Positions 45,978 through 55,814 of a DNA stretch of 64,000 nucleotides are shown here, one piece after another. Numbering within the stretch: the stretch's first letter is position 1; the number at the start of each line of letters is the position of its first letter. The DNA comes from Leptospiraceae bacterium (lineage in GTDB: Bacteria; Spirochaetota; Leptospiria; Leptospirales; Leptospiraceae): contig JADJSX010000034.1 in assembly GCA_016711485.1 (NCBI GenBank), positions 62,001-126,000 on the forward strand, in the 5' to 3' direction. The position numbers and the translations under genes are program-made. The notes below the pieces were generated by a model, which had not been told where the DNA came from, did no database searches, and saw nothing but the letters and a program-made list of their open reading frames with translations.

Positions 45978-47235
45978 TCCAATCACCAGAAGACCAATTT
46001 CAAAGAAAAAAAAATCAACTTCGATCTCCAAAAAAAATATACCTTCAAAAAAAAATGAGTCAATTCAGAATAAACCTCTAATCAATGAAAAAATATTAAT
46101 AGTCTGCGGTGAACCTTCTGGAGACTTACTAGGATCCAATTTAATAGAAGAATTCAATAAAACGAAGGGAAAATTTTCTTTTTTTGGCATTGGCGGAAGT
46201 GAAATGGTAAAAACCGGGTTTACTTCACTGCATGATATTGAATCCCTAAGTGTAATCGGCTTTACTGGAATTTTAACCAAATATTTTCCACTTAAAAAAA
46301 TAGCAAAAAACTTAGTAGAAAAAGCTGTAGAGAATAATGTTCGTTATGCCATACTAATAGATTACCCAGGGTTCAACTTGCATTTAGCCGAAAAATTAAG
46401 AGAAAAAGGAATTAAAATTATTTTCTATGTATCTCCACAAATTTGGGCATGGCGGTTTAAAAGGATATTTAGAATCCGAGATTGTGTAGATTTAATGTTA
46501 GTTCTTTTTCCATTTGAGAAAAAAATTTACGATGAATACAACGTTAGATGTGAGTTTGTAGGGCATCCTCTTTGTAGCCGAATGGAAGAAAAAATAAAAA
46601 CAGAAAAACCAATTCAAATCGATAAAAAGATAACTACAATTTGCCTGATGCCTGGATCAAGGTCAGGAGAAATTACGCGTCTCGTTGACCCACTTCTCAA
46701 GTCTGCGGCTCTAATACAAAAAGAAATGGATTCAAAGAATCAAAAAGTTCAATTTATACTACCAAATATTAATCAAAAACAAGAGAGTTTTATTTTAGAA
46801 AAAATAAAACAATTGAAAGAATTAACAAATATTAAAATAGAATATTTTTTTGATAATTCAGCCAAATGTCTAGAAGCCTCTGATTTAGTAATTCTTTCTT
46901 CAGGCACAGCGACACTTGAAGTTGCTTATTTTGAAAAACCAATGGTTATTATTTATAAAATGAGTTATATTTCTTTTCAAATTGGACTCAGACTAGTTAC
47001 AACTAAACATGTAGGATTGGTGAATATCCTAGCCGGGGAAGGAATCTGCAAAGAATTTTTACAAAACGATGCGAATGCTGAGAATATTTTTACTGAATCA
47101 ATGAATATTCTAAATGATCACCAATACCGTCAAACAATAATTAGTCGCATAAAAGAAGTAAAAGCAAGTCTTGGCGATGGAAATGCCGGAAAAAAAGCTA
47201 CAGAAGCTATTCTAAAATTGATTCAGGAACCGTAA
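45958..47235 (+). CDS. lpxB: Lipid-A-disaccharide synthase LpxB with a Lys-rich N-terminal extension
   Basis: LpxB joins lipid X to UDP-2,3-diacylglucosamine to form the lipid A disaccharide at the inner membrane. From residue 45 the 425-residue protein matches the family: EKILIVCGEPSGDLLGSNLI, FFGIGGSEMVKTGF, SVIGFTGILTKYFPL, LIDYPGFNLHLAEKLREKG, PQIWAWRFKR, and the donor-binding MPGSRSGEITRL...SSGTATLEVAYF. The first 44 residues are very Lys/Ser/Asn-rich (KKKSNPITRRPISKKKKS) and absent from standard LpxB; they may help membrane binding. It overlaps lpxI by 20 bp, so the upstream start must be real or the true start lies later. Its end overlaps a convergent lipoprotein gene by 29 bp. Confidence 0.94.
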   Translation: MQKKKSNPITRRPISKKKKSTSISKKNIPSKKNESIQNKPLINEKILIVCGEPSGDLLGSNLIEEFNKTKGKFSFFGIGGSEMVKTGFTSLHDIESLSVIGFTGILTKYFPLKKIAKNLVEKAVENNVRYAILIDYPGFNLHLAEKLREKGIKIIFYVSPQIWAWRFKRIFRIRDCVDLMLVLFPFEKKIYDEYNVRCEFVGHPLCSRMEEKIKTEKPIQIDKKITTICLMPGSRSGEITRLVDPLLKSAALIQKEMDSKNQKVQFILPNINQKQESFILEKIKQLKELTNIKIEYFFDNSAKCLEASDLVILSSGTATLEVAYFEKPMVIIYKMSYISFQIGLRLVTTKHVGLVNILAGEGICKEFLQNDANAENIFTESMNILNDHQYRQTIISRIKEVKASLGDGNAGKKATEAILKLIQEP

Positions 47236-47638
47236 CTTCACGGACAATCCTAACAACTTTATTATCTAAAACTCCACCCCAAATATTTTTAGATTTCTCT
47301 GAAAAAAGAAAATAAGCGAAAGGGCTATCATCTTCCAATCGATATTGTAATCGAACACCCCTAACGTCTTCGACTGCAAAAATTTCAATTTTTTCATTTT
47401 CGCGAATTAAAAAATTTCGTTCATCCTTATTGAAAATAATTTTTCCATTGTATGATGGTACAATTTTCCATACTCCCAAAACTTCTTTTGTATTATAGTT
47501 TTTAAATGAATTTTTTTCTGATTCAGCTTTGTTACATTGAACTAATAAGCTAAGTGAAAATACGATCATAATCAGATTTCTAATCAAGTCTAGCGAAACT
47601 AAAAATCGTGGTATAATTATTTTTTTATATTTTGACAT
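47207..47638 (-). CDS. Small lipoprotein of unknown function
   Basis: The 143 residues have a basic N-region, a hydrophobic core and a lipobox ending at Cys35 (FSLSLLVQCNKAES). The mature part is about 108 residues with beta-strand-like alternation (GVWKIVPSYNGKIIF, DKVVRIVREVTVPESIL). It starts inside the upstream AsmA-like gene (22 bp overlap) and is the last gene of that operon. No family recognised. Confidence 0.72.
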   Translation of the reverse strand: MSKYKKIIIPRFLVSLDLIRNLIMIVFSLSLLVQCNKAESEKNSFKNYNTKEVLGVWKIVPSYNGKIIFNKDERNFLIRENEKIEIFAVEDVRGVRLQYRLEDDSPFAYFLFSEKSKNIWGGVLDNKVVRIVREVTVPESILE

Positions 47639-49830
47639 GATGCTCCTAACTTAATGAAAGATAAGTTTATAGGTTTATTTTTAAGTTGTCCATAAATTCC
47701 AAAATTTATTCCTGATCTAGTAAAATTTGCATTACCTCTCAGAATTCCTGAATTTGCCTTTACTTCAATATTTCGAATAAATCCTTCTTGAGAATAAGCA
47801 TTAAATCCTAGACTTATATCTGAGATATTTTCGCCAGAGAAATTTTCGAACAAATTAATATTATCCCCTGGGTTTGTTCTTTGAATGTTATTTCTACGAA
47901 GCGATAATTCACCGGCAATATTTCGATTTACTAGTAAATCGGAAAAATTATTTCCACTCGATATAAATGTCATGTTAAAACTAATAATATCAGAATAAAT
48001 ACTGCTATCACAAATATCTATAGTTTCATCAAACCAAAACAAAGAAGATACTCGTGTTCTAAAATCAAATGTAGGAAGTTTTCTGTCGAAATAAATATTT
48101 AATGCGAGGTCTGTTTCATTCTTATTTATCAATCCTCCGTAAAGATTTATATTACTAGCTCCCGATTCAATTTTTAGATCTAAATTGTACGGTCCAAGAC
48201 TGTGCGAATCTGTTCGATACTTTACGTCTTTTGTTTTAATATTTGCTTTTAATTTTGCTTTTTCTAAGAATACTCGATAAAGATAGGACTGAATGAAAAA
48301 TGCCTCGGGCAACATTTTTTCTTGTCTTTCTTTTATATCTAGAGAAACTTTTTTCGTAAAAAAATCATAGATAGGTTGAAAATCTTTTAGAATTACAGAC
48401 TCAATATTTACGTTCATATTCAAATTAGTTGTAAGAGGTGAAGGTAAATTCTTATTAGCCGCTTTATTAAAGTATATAAGTCCGCCTAAATCAGAAATAA
48501 TATCTTTTTCGAAAAATTTTCCTTTTAAGTTTGTTTGTAATTCATTCTGACTCCAAATAAAATGAAGATTTGTTTCATTTACACGAATATTTGGTACATT
48601 GCTTATAAACAAAAAATTATTTAAAGACCCACTGCCATCAATCCAAAGCCAATCGGAATTTTTTCCAGTTTCTTCTATCCTCATATTTAATTTCATATTT
48701 CCAGATATAGAAAACTTATCTTCTAGGATTAATTTGTCAAAAAGGTTACGAAAGTTATCCACTTGAATAGATAGAGTAATCTTTTTTAAATTTGTTACGG
48801 GAGTAAAAACTTGTTCATCATAAAAAAACTCAGGACTTGATATTTTCCTTTTAAAATAAGATTCTGAGTTTTTTGCATCTATAATTTCTTTTAGATAGGA
48901 AAATTTTGCATTGATAGTTAAGTCGTTTGCCTTCATATTAGAAATTGGGAAAAATTCACCCGAGAATTTTCGAAAGTTTAAGTTTCCGTCAACCTTAAAA
49001 TCATCTTTCGTTTTATCTAAAGAAATAAACCCATCAGCAATACCTGACTCAGGTGTAAGATTCAACAAAAATCTAGTTATTCCCGACATGTTTTCCAAAT
49101 CATGATCAGAAAAATCAATTCGGAGCGAACTCTCATTTGTTTCCAAATTCACTTTCCCGTCCCCTTTAATTCCGCCTGCAATTAATCCTAAAAATCTATT
49201 ATCATCAAGCGTAATATCTAAATACTGATTTTTTCTCTGAATGGAAACATGTAATGGTCTATCAGATTGAAGTAAATTTTGATTATTCGATCTAATTATT
49301 AATTCCAATTTATCGAAATAAATATCTGGTAAATTTAGTTCATGGATATATTTTAAAATGTTATCATTTGCAGGTTCATCAATATCTATTACTAACTTAG
49401 CTCCATAGATTACTATTTTTTCAGGAATCATTGCGGGAGAAAAAATGGACGTTAGGCGTACATCAATTCGTTTACTGGTAAAAAGTAATTTATTACTAGA
49501 AAAATCCTCTTCCTCTGAAATTTTTATATCTTCGAAAATAATTCCGTTTAAAGAGGAAAAGTCAACAATTCCAATCTCTACTGCTTTAGAAAAATTTTTA
49601 CGTATAAAAGATACTATCGAAGACTTTACTTGAAAAATGTTTACGTAATTTTTTTTGGCATAGTATTCATAAATATTATTTCCAATAAATATTGAAATAA
49701 TCACAATAATCAAAAGAATTAAAAAAGTCACACTCCATTTTGATTCAAAAAATCTGATTCTAAGGAAAAATAACCTCTGCGAAAAATTTCTATAAATGGT
49801 TAGGATTTTATTTCGTAATTTATCAATCAT
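47617..49830 (-). CDS. AsmA/TamB-like inner-membrane-anchored protein
   Basis: The 737 residues have one N-terminal membrane helix (about residues 31-50) and a long periplasmic body rich in beta strands. Repeated patterns such as IEDFSSLNGIIFEDIKI, FDKLELIIRSNN, LNFRKFSGEFFPISNMKAN and NLNLNVNIESV are like the beta-helical groove of AsmA/TamB/YhdP proteins, which move lipids across the periplasm. The next gene upstream is the Rep-like helicase (2-bp gap) and downstream the small lipoprotein. The match is by layout and pattern, not by a single diagnostic motif. Confidence 0.65.
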   Translation of the reverse strand: MIDKLRNKILTIYRNFSQRLFFLRIRFFESKWSVTFLILLIIVIISIFIGNNIYEYYAKKNYVNIFQVKSSIVSFIRKNFSKAVEIGIVDFSSLNGIIFEDIKISEEEDFSSNKLLFTSKRIDVRLTSIFSPAMIPEKIVIYGAKLVIDIDEPANDNILKYIHELNLPDIYFDKLELIIRSNNQNLLQSDRPLHVSIQRKNQYLDITLDDNRFLGLIAGGIKGDGKVNLETNESSLRIDFSDHDLENMSGITRFLLNLTPESGIADGFISLDKTKDDFKVDGNLNFRKFSGEFFPISNMKANDLTINAKFSYLKEIIDAKNSESYFKRKISSPEFFYDEQVFTPVTNLKKITLSIQVDNFRNLFDKLILEDKFSISGNMKLNMRIEETGKNSDWLWIDGSGSLNNFLFISNVPNIRVNETNLHFIWSQNELQTNLKGKFFEKDIISDLGGLIYFNKAANKNLPSPLTTNLNMNVNIESVILKDFQPIYDFFTKKVSLDIKERQEKMLPEAFFIQSYLYRVFLEKAKLKANIKTKDVKYRTDSHSLGPYNLDLKIESGASNINLYGGLINKNETDLALNIYFDRKLPTFDFRTRVSSLFWFDETIDICDSSIYSDIISFNMTFISSGNNFSDLLVNRNIAGELSLRRNNIQRTNPGDNINLFENFSGENISDISLGFNAYSQEGFIRNIEVKANSGILRGNANFTRSGINFGIYGQLKNKPINLSFIKLGASCQNIKK

Positions 49831-49832
49831 TG

Positions 49833-51848
49833 TTATTCGGATTTTAATCGTTCTAGTTCTTCCAAAAAATTTTCTGGAGTTGTAGTTTCCCGAGAAGACT
49901 GTACATCTAGGTAATCTCTAGAAATTTCATCTAAAAATCGAGAAGGCTGACATGGCATCGATTCTCCATATTTTTTTCGTTCACTAGCACCTGTCATAAA
50001 TAATTTTTTTCTAGCACGAGTCATTCCAACATAAAATAGTCTTCGCTCTTCATCAATGCTTTGTCCTTCATCGATTACTCGTGAATTTGGAAGAATACCT
50101 TCTTCAATCCCGACCAGAAATACAACATCAAACTCTAATCCCTTAGATAAGTGCATCGTCATAAGTTGAATTCGATTATCCCTCGCATCTTTTTCATTAG
50201 AATCATCATCATTTGTCAAAAGAGAAAGTCGAGTAATAAAATCGAATAGAGTTGGTTTTGATTCAGAATCCCATTCCTCTTCAAAATAAGCCATCATATT
50301 TGTTAGTTCAGATAGATTTAACATCCTAGCTTTCATGACTTTTTCATCTGTTTCTTCGGTAGATATTTCTTTTTCAAATCCAACTTCTTTGATAAATTTG
50401 CGCAGAACATCTGTCATCCGGTTGGCCGTATAAAATTCATTTCTATATTTTTGGATTAAATCTAAAAACTCATAAATTAAAGCGGCAGATGCTCGTTTAA
50501 TTTCTGGAATAAACTCTGGTTCCTCACAAATTTTGTGTAAAACATCAATAACTGATAAACTAGCATCTACTGACTTTTGTTGGATTTTGGAAATGGAAGT
50601 TTGACCTATTCCGCGTTTTGGATAATTTAAAATTCGAAGCAACGAAATTTCATCCTTTGGATTAGCGATTACTCTTATATAGGCAACTAAATCTCGAACT
50701 TCTTTTCTATCAAAAAAATTATACGCTCCAATTAATTTATATGGCACACCTCTGAGTCGAAGTTCTTCCTCAAACGGACGGGATTGATAATTTGTTCTAA
50801 ATAAAATAGCAATTTCAGATCCGATTCGATGTTCTTTGATAATTTCATTTTGAATTTCATCGACGACAAACATTGCTTCGTCTTTTTCATTTAGTCTTTC
50901 AACATAGAGTGGTCTGTCTAAATAATGAATTTCCGACCAAAGTTTTTTCTCTCGTCTAGAAGTATTGTTCTGAATTAAGGAATTTGCGGCATTGAGAATA
51001 TTCATTGATGAGCGGTAATTCTGAAGTAACCGTACCACTTTCGTATTTTTGAAATCTTTTTCAAAGTCAAGAATCAAATTGACATTTGAACCTCGAAAAC
51101 CATAAATACTTTGATCGTCATCTCCCACCACACATAGATTATTTTTTTCATTTAATAGAAGTTTAATTAGCTCATACTGAATCTGATTCGTATCTTGAAA
51201 CTCATCAATCAAATAAAACTTATGTTTTTTATGATAGTGCTCTTTGACTTCAGGAAAATTTTTTAGAATTTTCATCGGCAATAAAATCAAATCATCAAAG
51301 TCTACCGAATTCATATTTTTTAAAATTTGAATGTACTCATCAAAAATATCTAATACGATTGCATCGATCTCTTTATCAGAACTTTGAAGAATATTTTTGT
51401 ATTCCTCGCCCATATTTTTCAAACGGCTTATATGCGATAATATCAGTTTAGGTGGAAATAACTTTGGGTCGATTTTTCGTTGTTTTAAAGAATCAATTAA
51501 TATGGTTTCCAAATCACCGGGCGTTTGTAACATAAACGGTACATGAAATCCGAGCCGATCAATATGTTTTTTTAGGATATTTAATCCCAAGGAATGAAAG
51601 GTCGAAAGCGTTAGTCCCCTTCCTTCTTTTTTTGCAAGAGACTTTCGAACTCTTTCCCGCATTTCTTTCGAACTTTTATTTGTAAATGAAAGAGCAACTA
51701 TATGTTTTGGATCGATTTTCTTTTTTTGAATTAGATAAACAATGCGATTTGTGATTACACGTGTTTTGCCTGAACCGGCCCCCGCAAATATTAAGAGAGG
51801 TCCTTCTACATGTTTTACTGCTGCTTCTTGCGCTGGATTTAATTTCAA
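49833..51848 (-). CDS. UvrD/Rep-family ATP-dependent DNA helicase
   Basis: A second superfamily 1A helicase, 671 residues, with all motifs: LIFAGAGSGKTRVITNRI, ALSFTNKSSKEMRERVR, IDEFQDTNQIQYEL, VGDDDQSIYGFRGSN, LLQNYRSS, MTMHLSKGLEFDVVFL and RRLFYVGMTRARKK. It lacks the C-terminal module of the PcrA at 8918-11116, so it is closer to Rep in architecture. The start is TTG with no clear ribosome site. It likely clears proteins from DNA or restarts replication forks. It shares a run with the AsmA-like gene. Confidence 0.92.
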   Translation of the reverse strand: MKLNPAQEAAVKHVEGPLLIFAGAGSGKTRVITNRIVYLIQKKKIDPKHIVALSFTNKSSKEMRERVRKSLAKKEGRGLTLSTFHSLGLNILKKHIDRLGFHVPFMLQTPGDLETILIDSLKQRKIDPKLFPPKLILSHISRLKNMGEEYKNILQSSDKEIDAIVLDIFDEYIQILKNMNSVDFDDLILLPMKILKNFPEVKEHYHKKHKFYLIDEFQDTNQIQYELIKLLLNEKNNLCVVGDDDQSIYGFRGSNVNLILDFEKDFKNTKVVRLLQNYRSSMNILNAANSLIQNNTSRREKKLWSEIHYLDRPLYVERLNEKDEAMFVVDEIQNEIIKEHRIGSEIAILFRTNYQSRPFEEELRLRGVPYKLIGAYNFFDRKEVRDLVAYIRVIANPKDEISLLRILNYPKRGIGQTSISKIQQKSVDASLSVIDVLHKICEEPEFIPEIKRASAALIYEFLDLIQKYRNEFYTANRMTDVLRKFIKEVGFEKEISTEETDEKVMKARMLNLSELTNMMAYFEEEWDSESKPTLFDFITRLSLLTNDDDSNEKDARDNRIQLMTMHLSKGLEFDVVFLVGIEEGILPNSRVIDEGQSIDEERRLFYVGMTRARKKLFMTGASERKKYGESMPCQPSRFLDEISRDYLDVQSSRETTTPENFLEELERLKSE

Positions 51849-51882
51849 TTGATGCTATGATGAAAATGATAATTGCAAATGC

Positions 51883-51910
51883 GTAGAGACAGGTTTAAAC
51901 CTGTCTCTAC
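51883..51910. repeat. 28-bp perfect palindrome
   Basis: GTAGAGACAGGTTT (51883-51896) and its reverse complement AAACCTGTCTCTAC (51897-51910) abut with no loop. It sits 12 bp after the stop of the acyl-CoA synthetase gene on the minus strand and 34 bp before the helicase start. It may end or stabilise the synthetase mRNA. A perfect palindrome of this length is unlikely by chance. Confidence 0.85.
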
Positions 51911-51921
51911 AATATACCTAA

Positions 51922-53844
51922 TTAGGTATAAAGTTTGTTAATTTGGTCTTTGTATTTTTCTGTGATCACATGACGTTTGAGTTTAAAGAGATTGGTCATT
52001 TCATCTCCCACTTCAAATGCTTTTGTGATTAGGAAAAATGGTGTTACTTGCTCAAAGGATTTGAATCCATTCTTTGAACTATTGAATTCTTTGATTTCTT
52101 TTTTGTAGAGATCTAAAACTTTAGGGTTAGCAATTAACGCTTTTTCATCTGTTTCATTGACTCCATTTTCTTTAGCCCAAATTTTGAGTTTTTCGAAATC
52201 AGGAACAATGATAGCACCTAAGTTTTTTTGGTCTTGTCCTACAACCATGATTTGGCTGACGTATTGTGACTCTGTGATTTTGTTCTCGATTGGGACCGGC
52301 TCAACGTTTTCCCCGCCAAGTAGTACTACTGTATCTTTAGCACGACCTGTGAGTGTGAGAGTGTCTTTGAAGTTGATCATTCCCAAATCTCCAGTATCCA
52401 TCCAACCATCTTTGAGTGCTTTGTTGGTAGCTTCAGGATTTTTGTAATATCCTTTCATGACTTGAGGACCTCTAACAAACACGATCCCTTTTGATCCACG
52501 TTTTCCTTCAACAGATCCATCTACTTTTACATGTGTTAAAACTGCACCGTTGAAATCGCGGATTTGCAGTTCAGTCTTCGGAGCAACTTTACCAACGGAA
52601 CCCATCACCAAATTTTTAAAGTTACGAGCAGAAATTACAGGTGCAGTTTCTGTCATACCATAACCTTCAATCACTTTGATTCCAATATCATTGAAAAATG
52701 CATCTACGTGTTTTTGCAGAGCACCACCACCAGAACAAGTAGCTCTTAGGTGTCCACCTGTCGCTAAACGAATTTTAGAAAGTGCAATCGCATCAAAAAG
52801 TTTGTAAGGAATCAAAGTTAATATAGCAACTATGATAGACTTGATACCTGTTAAGAGAGAAACGATTGGATTTCTTCCTTCATAATCCACTTCTTGACCT
52901 TGGAGGAAACGAAGAGATGCATGAAAATGCTTAGAGAAGAAATAAGCAGTGTTAAAAATTCCTTTTCTTATTGCTGGAGTTTGCTTTGGATCATTGAGTC
53001 TGTTGTAAACTCCAAGGTAAATACTTTCCCAAAGACGTGGAGCAGATCCCATGAAGGTTGGCTTTGCTTTCCCAAAATCTTCGCGCATATCACGAACGTT
53101 TGTAAAGTAAGTGGATGCTCCGCGGCTAACAGCTGCATACATAAACACTCTTTCAAAAATATGCCAAACTGGTAAAATAGAAAGAACTCTATCCTTAGAA
53201 GAAATTTCAAGAAGAGGCACCATATCATTAACTTGGTGCATCATATTAGAATGCATTAACATTACACCTTTAGGCTGGCCAGTTGTTCCAGATGTGTAAA
53301 TTAAAGTAAATAAATCATCAGGTTTGATATCAGCAACTCTGGCTTCAACTTTCTTTGTGCCACCTGCTCTAAGTTTGCTTCCTTTTTCAATTAAGTCATA
53401 TAGTTTTAATACACCAGATCCGCCTTTTGCATTTGGATCAATCATGATTACAGTCTTAACAGAAGTCTTAGACTTAACCTTGCTAAACTTTTCTAGAACT
53501 TTATCATTTTCAACGAAAAGAACTTTTGACTCAGAATGGTTAAGAATATATTCTAACTCTGTCTCTGTTACATCTGTTCCTCTAGGAACGTCGGCTGCAC
53601 CTGTCATTAGAATTCCAGCATCAATAACTGCCCATTCTAATCTATGGTCTGCAATAAAACCTACCTTATCCCTTGCGTTAACTCCTAAGTCGATAAGAGC
53701 TTCTCCTAAATTAAGACCCATCTCATAAAGGTCTTTATAATTGGTTGGCTTGTATTCTTTCTTTTCGTTTTTAGAAAAAAAAGCTGGCAATGTGCCATAT
53801 TTTTCAGCCGATTCCTTGTATACTTCTGCGAGGTTGTTCGCCAT
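51922..53844 (-). CDS. fadD: Long-chain acyl-CoA synthetase (AMP-forming)
   Basis: The enzyme activates fatty acids with ATP and CoA. The 640 residues contain the P-loop-like YTSGTTGQPKGVML, the A5 region GYGMTETAPVISARN, GWMDTGDLGMINFKDTLTLTGRAKDTVVLLGGENVEP and a C-terminal lysine region (TKAFEVGDEMTNLFKLKRHVI). It is the long form, like eukaryotic-type LACS, with a linker region near 270-330. AGGAG precedes the ATG. Leptospirales live on long-chain fatty acids, so this enzyme would feed beta-oxidation; a thiolase gene lies 5 kb away. It is a single gene with a palindrome downstream. Confidence 0.92.
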   Translation of the reverse strand: MANNLAEVYKESAEKYGTLPAFFSKNEKKEYKPTNYKDLYEMGLNLGEALIDLGVNARDKVGFIADHRLEWAVIDAGILMTGAADVPRGTDVTETELEYILNHSESKVLFVENDKVLEKFSKVKSKTSVKTVIMIDPNAKGGSGVLKLYDLIEKGSKLRAGGTKKVEARVADIKPDDLFTLIYTSGTTGQPKGVMLMHSNMMHQVNDMVPLLEISSKDRVLSILPVWHIFERVFMYAAVSRGASTYFTNVRDMREDFGKAKPTFMGSAPRLWESIYLGVYNRLNDPKQTPAIRKGIFNTAYFFSKHFHASLRFLQGQEVDYEGRNPIVSLLTGIKSIIVAILTLIPYKLFDAIALSKIRLATGGHLRATCSGGGALQKHVDAFFNDIGIKVIEGYGMTETAPVISARNFKNLVMGSVGKVAPKTELQIRDFNGAVLTHVKVDGSVEGKRGSKGIVFVRGPQVMKGYYKNPEATNKALKDGWMDTGDLGMINFKDTLTLTGRAKDTVVLLGGENVEPVPIENKITESQYVSQIMVVGQDQKNLGAIIVPDFEKLKIWAKENGVNETDEKALIANPKVLDLYKKEIKEFNSSKNGFKSFEQVTPFFLITKAFEVGDEMTNLFKLKRHVITEKYKDQINKLYT

Positions 53845-54074
53845 ATCTGTAACTACTCCTGATTAATTTTTATTTGTTAGACTGGTTGTAAGTTTAACCC
53901 ACGAAAATAAATTTTATGAAAAAGTTCAAGTTAATTTTTTAAAAAAAATTGCATTTTGAAATTCTAGGACATGTGTTTTATTTAGGATGGATTTTAGAAT
54001 TTTGCCTTCGCGACTTTAACATTATTAGCCTGTGCCCACCTACCCTCGCTAGGAATAGATGGAATCTTTTTTAA

Positions 54075-54884
54075 CTAGTCAAATTTTTTATCAATTGTTC
54101 TTTCGATATTTCTTGTTCGTAATCCTCGAGGAGTGCTTATCGTTGCAGAACCGGAAACACTTCCTTTTATTTCTAAAAGCCTTGGCTCTGTAAGATTATT
54201 ATTTTCATCTAGAGTATAGGTAAGACGAAGAATATCTTTTGTCGCTTTGACTGTAGTATTTACACCGACATCAATGGTTCTAACATTCATAGCCCTCTGA
54301 ATATTCAAACTTCCAACCCGATTCATAGAGTGAGAATCTGCTTTTTCTGATACAATCGAGCCAGACTTAGAAATATTAATTTTGGATGTACCAATTTGTG
54401 TCATGGTCATAGTACCAGAAACAATTTTCATTCCATCTCGCATGGAGCAGTTTTGAAAAGTAGAAGTTCTAGTAGAATTAGAAATTTCTATATCCTTATT
54501 GAATGTATCAGTGAGTGATATAAGTGTTAAATCAAGTCCACCGCTCACAGTTACAGTTCCTCCGTTGGGGCAATTTTTGATTTGCTCCTCAAACGTTATT
54601 CTTCCACTTTCATCTGTTTTAAGAACTTTGTTTGCCATTTCTAAATTTCTAGTTTTCATTTCCGAATTTTCATTAAAGTTTTCATCGATGTCCAAAAAAT
54701 TTCTAGCTAATTGGTTTGCAGTTGCATCTGCTTGAGCATCCGAATCATTAGTTGCTATATTAGCTAATGCTAATAATTGTCGATTGGTTTTTTTATCATC
54801 AGAGCTTCCAGTTGAATCGCAGCCGACTGCAAGTAAGAGTGTCACAAGAATTAAGAGTGATTTTTTTAAAAAGTTTGGTTTCAT
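54075..54884 (-). CDS. Lipoprotein of unknown function
   Basis: The 269 residues start with a lipoprotein signal (LILVTLLLAVGCDS, Cys22). A charged, Asn/Asp-rich stretch follows, and the last 150 residues are beta-rich (GGTVTVSGGLDLTLISLTD, FQNCSMRDGMKIVSGTMTMTQIG, SGSATISTPRG). No domain is recognised. A GGAG precedes the ATG. It is divergent from the two-component system at 55131, which might control it; that is only suggested by position. Confidence 0.68.
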   Translation of the reverse strand: MKPNFLKKSLLILVTLLLAVGCDSTGSSDDKKTNRQLLALANIATNDSDAQADATANQLARNFLDIDENFNENSEMKTRNLEMANKVLKTDESGRITFEEQIKNCPNGGTVTVSGGLDLTLISLTDTFNKDIEISNSTRTSTFQNCSMRDGMKIVSGTMTMTQIGTSKINISKSGSIVSEKADSHSMNRVGSLNIQRAMNVRTIDVGVNTTVKATKDILRLTYTLDENNNLTEPRLLEIKGSVSGSATISTPRGLRTRNIERTIDKKFD

Positions 54885-54941
54885 AAATTTTCTCCATTGT
54901 TAATTTAATAGAGTTGTTGAAAAATAAAATAGAAAGAGTTA

Positions 54942-54968
54942 TTTCACCCGCTACATGCGCGGGTGAAA
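54942..54968. repeat. 10-bp inverted repeat in the leader of the lipoprotein
   Basis: TTTCACCCGC (54942-54951) pairs with GCGGGTGAAA (54959-54968) around a 7-nt loop. It lies in the 246-bp spacer between divergent genes, 58 bp upstream of the lipoprotein start. It might be an operator for the neighbouring OmpR-type regulator or an RNA hairpin. The rest of the spacer has no visible gene. Confidence 0.5.
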
Positions 54969-55130
54969 CTTATTTATTCTCTAATTTTCGGGCAACTCTA
55001 ATTGTAAGACACCAAATAGGATACGATAGTTTCATCTTTAGCGAGTTGAAATTGTAAATAAGTGTAAAGACAATGTTTATGAAAAAAACTTCTACTTGTT
55101 TTCAATTTATAATTTTTTAATATGTGAAAT

Positions 55131-55814
55131 ATGATACTACTCATTGAGGATGATTTTTACATTTCCAAGTACATCTCTGAATATTTATCTGCTGAAGGTG
55201 AAAATATTATCATAGCCAACAATTACTTAGATGGTTTACACTTTATCAATAATCGATCCAATGATTTCGAAATGGTTTTATTGGATATAATGCTTCCAGA
55301 TGGGAATGGATTAGAAATACTAAAAGAACTAAGGAAGAATTCAGAGATCCCAGTATTAATCATGTCGTCCATAGCGGATAATGAGAATATGGTTCATTCT
55401 CTAGATATTGGGGCTGACGATTATTTATTAAAACCTTTCCTACCAAACTTATTATTTGCAAAAATTAATTCTATTCGTCGAAGAAATAATAAAAAGGCGG
55501 CTATTTCGAATTATACGACAAACGATGGAAGAGTTATAAAACTAGATAAAGTGAATAGAAAATTAAAAATAAATGATTCAGAAATTGGAATTACTTCAAA
55601 TGAATTCGATTTGATTGTATGTTTTTTCCAAAAACCCGGGGAAGTTATTTCTAAACAAAATTTATCAGAGACCACAACAGGAAAAAAAATGGGAAGTGGG
55701 GATAGAGCAATTGATATGCATATAAGTAATATAAGAAATAAATGCAACTTACATTCTGAATTAAAAACAGTTTGGGGGAAAGGGTATCTATTGGTTTATG
55801 AAAATATACAATAA
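55131..55814 (+). CDS. OmpR-family response regulator
   Basis: The 227 residues have a receiver domain (1-118) with the acidic pair EDD at 6-8, phospho-acceptor Asp52 (VLLDIMLPDGNG) and Lys101 (LLKPF), and a winged-helix DNA-binding domain (about 128-227) with ITSNEFDLIVCFFQKPGEVISKQ, GDRAIDMHISNIRNKC and WGKGYLLV. It overlaps the sensor kinase gene by 17 bp. Target genes are unknown; the divergent lipoprotein is a candidate. The start ATG lacks a strong ribosome site. Confidence 0.94.
   Translation: MILLIEDDFYISKYISEYLSAEGENIIIANNYLDGLHFINNRSNDFEMVLLDIMLPDGNGLEILKELRKNSEIPVLIMSSIADNENMVHSLDIGADDYLLKPFLPNLLFAKINSIRRRNNKKAAISNYTTNDGRVIKLDKVNRKLKINDSEIGITSNEFDLIVCFFQKPGEVISKQNLSETTTGKKMGSGDRAIDMHISNIRNKCNLHSELKTVWGKGYLLVYENIQ

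Noticed and set aside
53324..53728. 134-codon frame antisense to the acyl-CoA synthetase
   Set aside because: Fully inside a well-supported gene; no start signal or motif.
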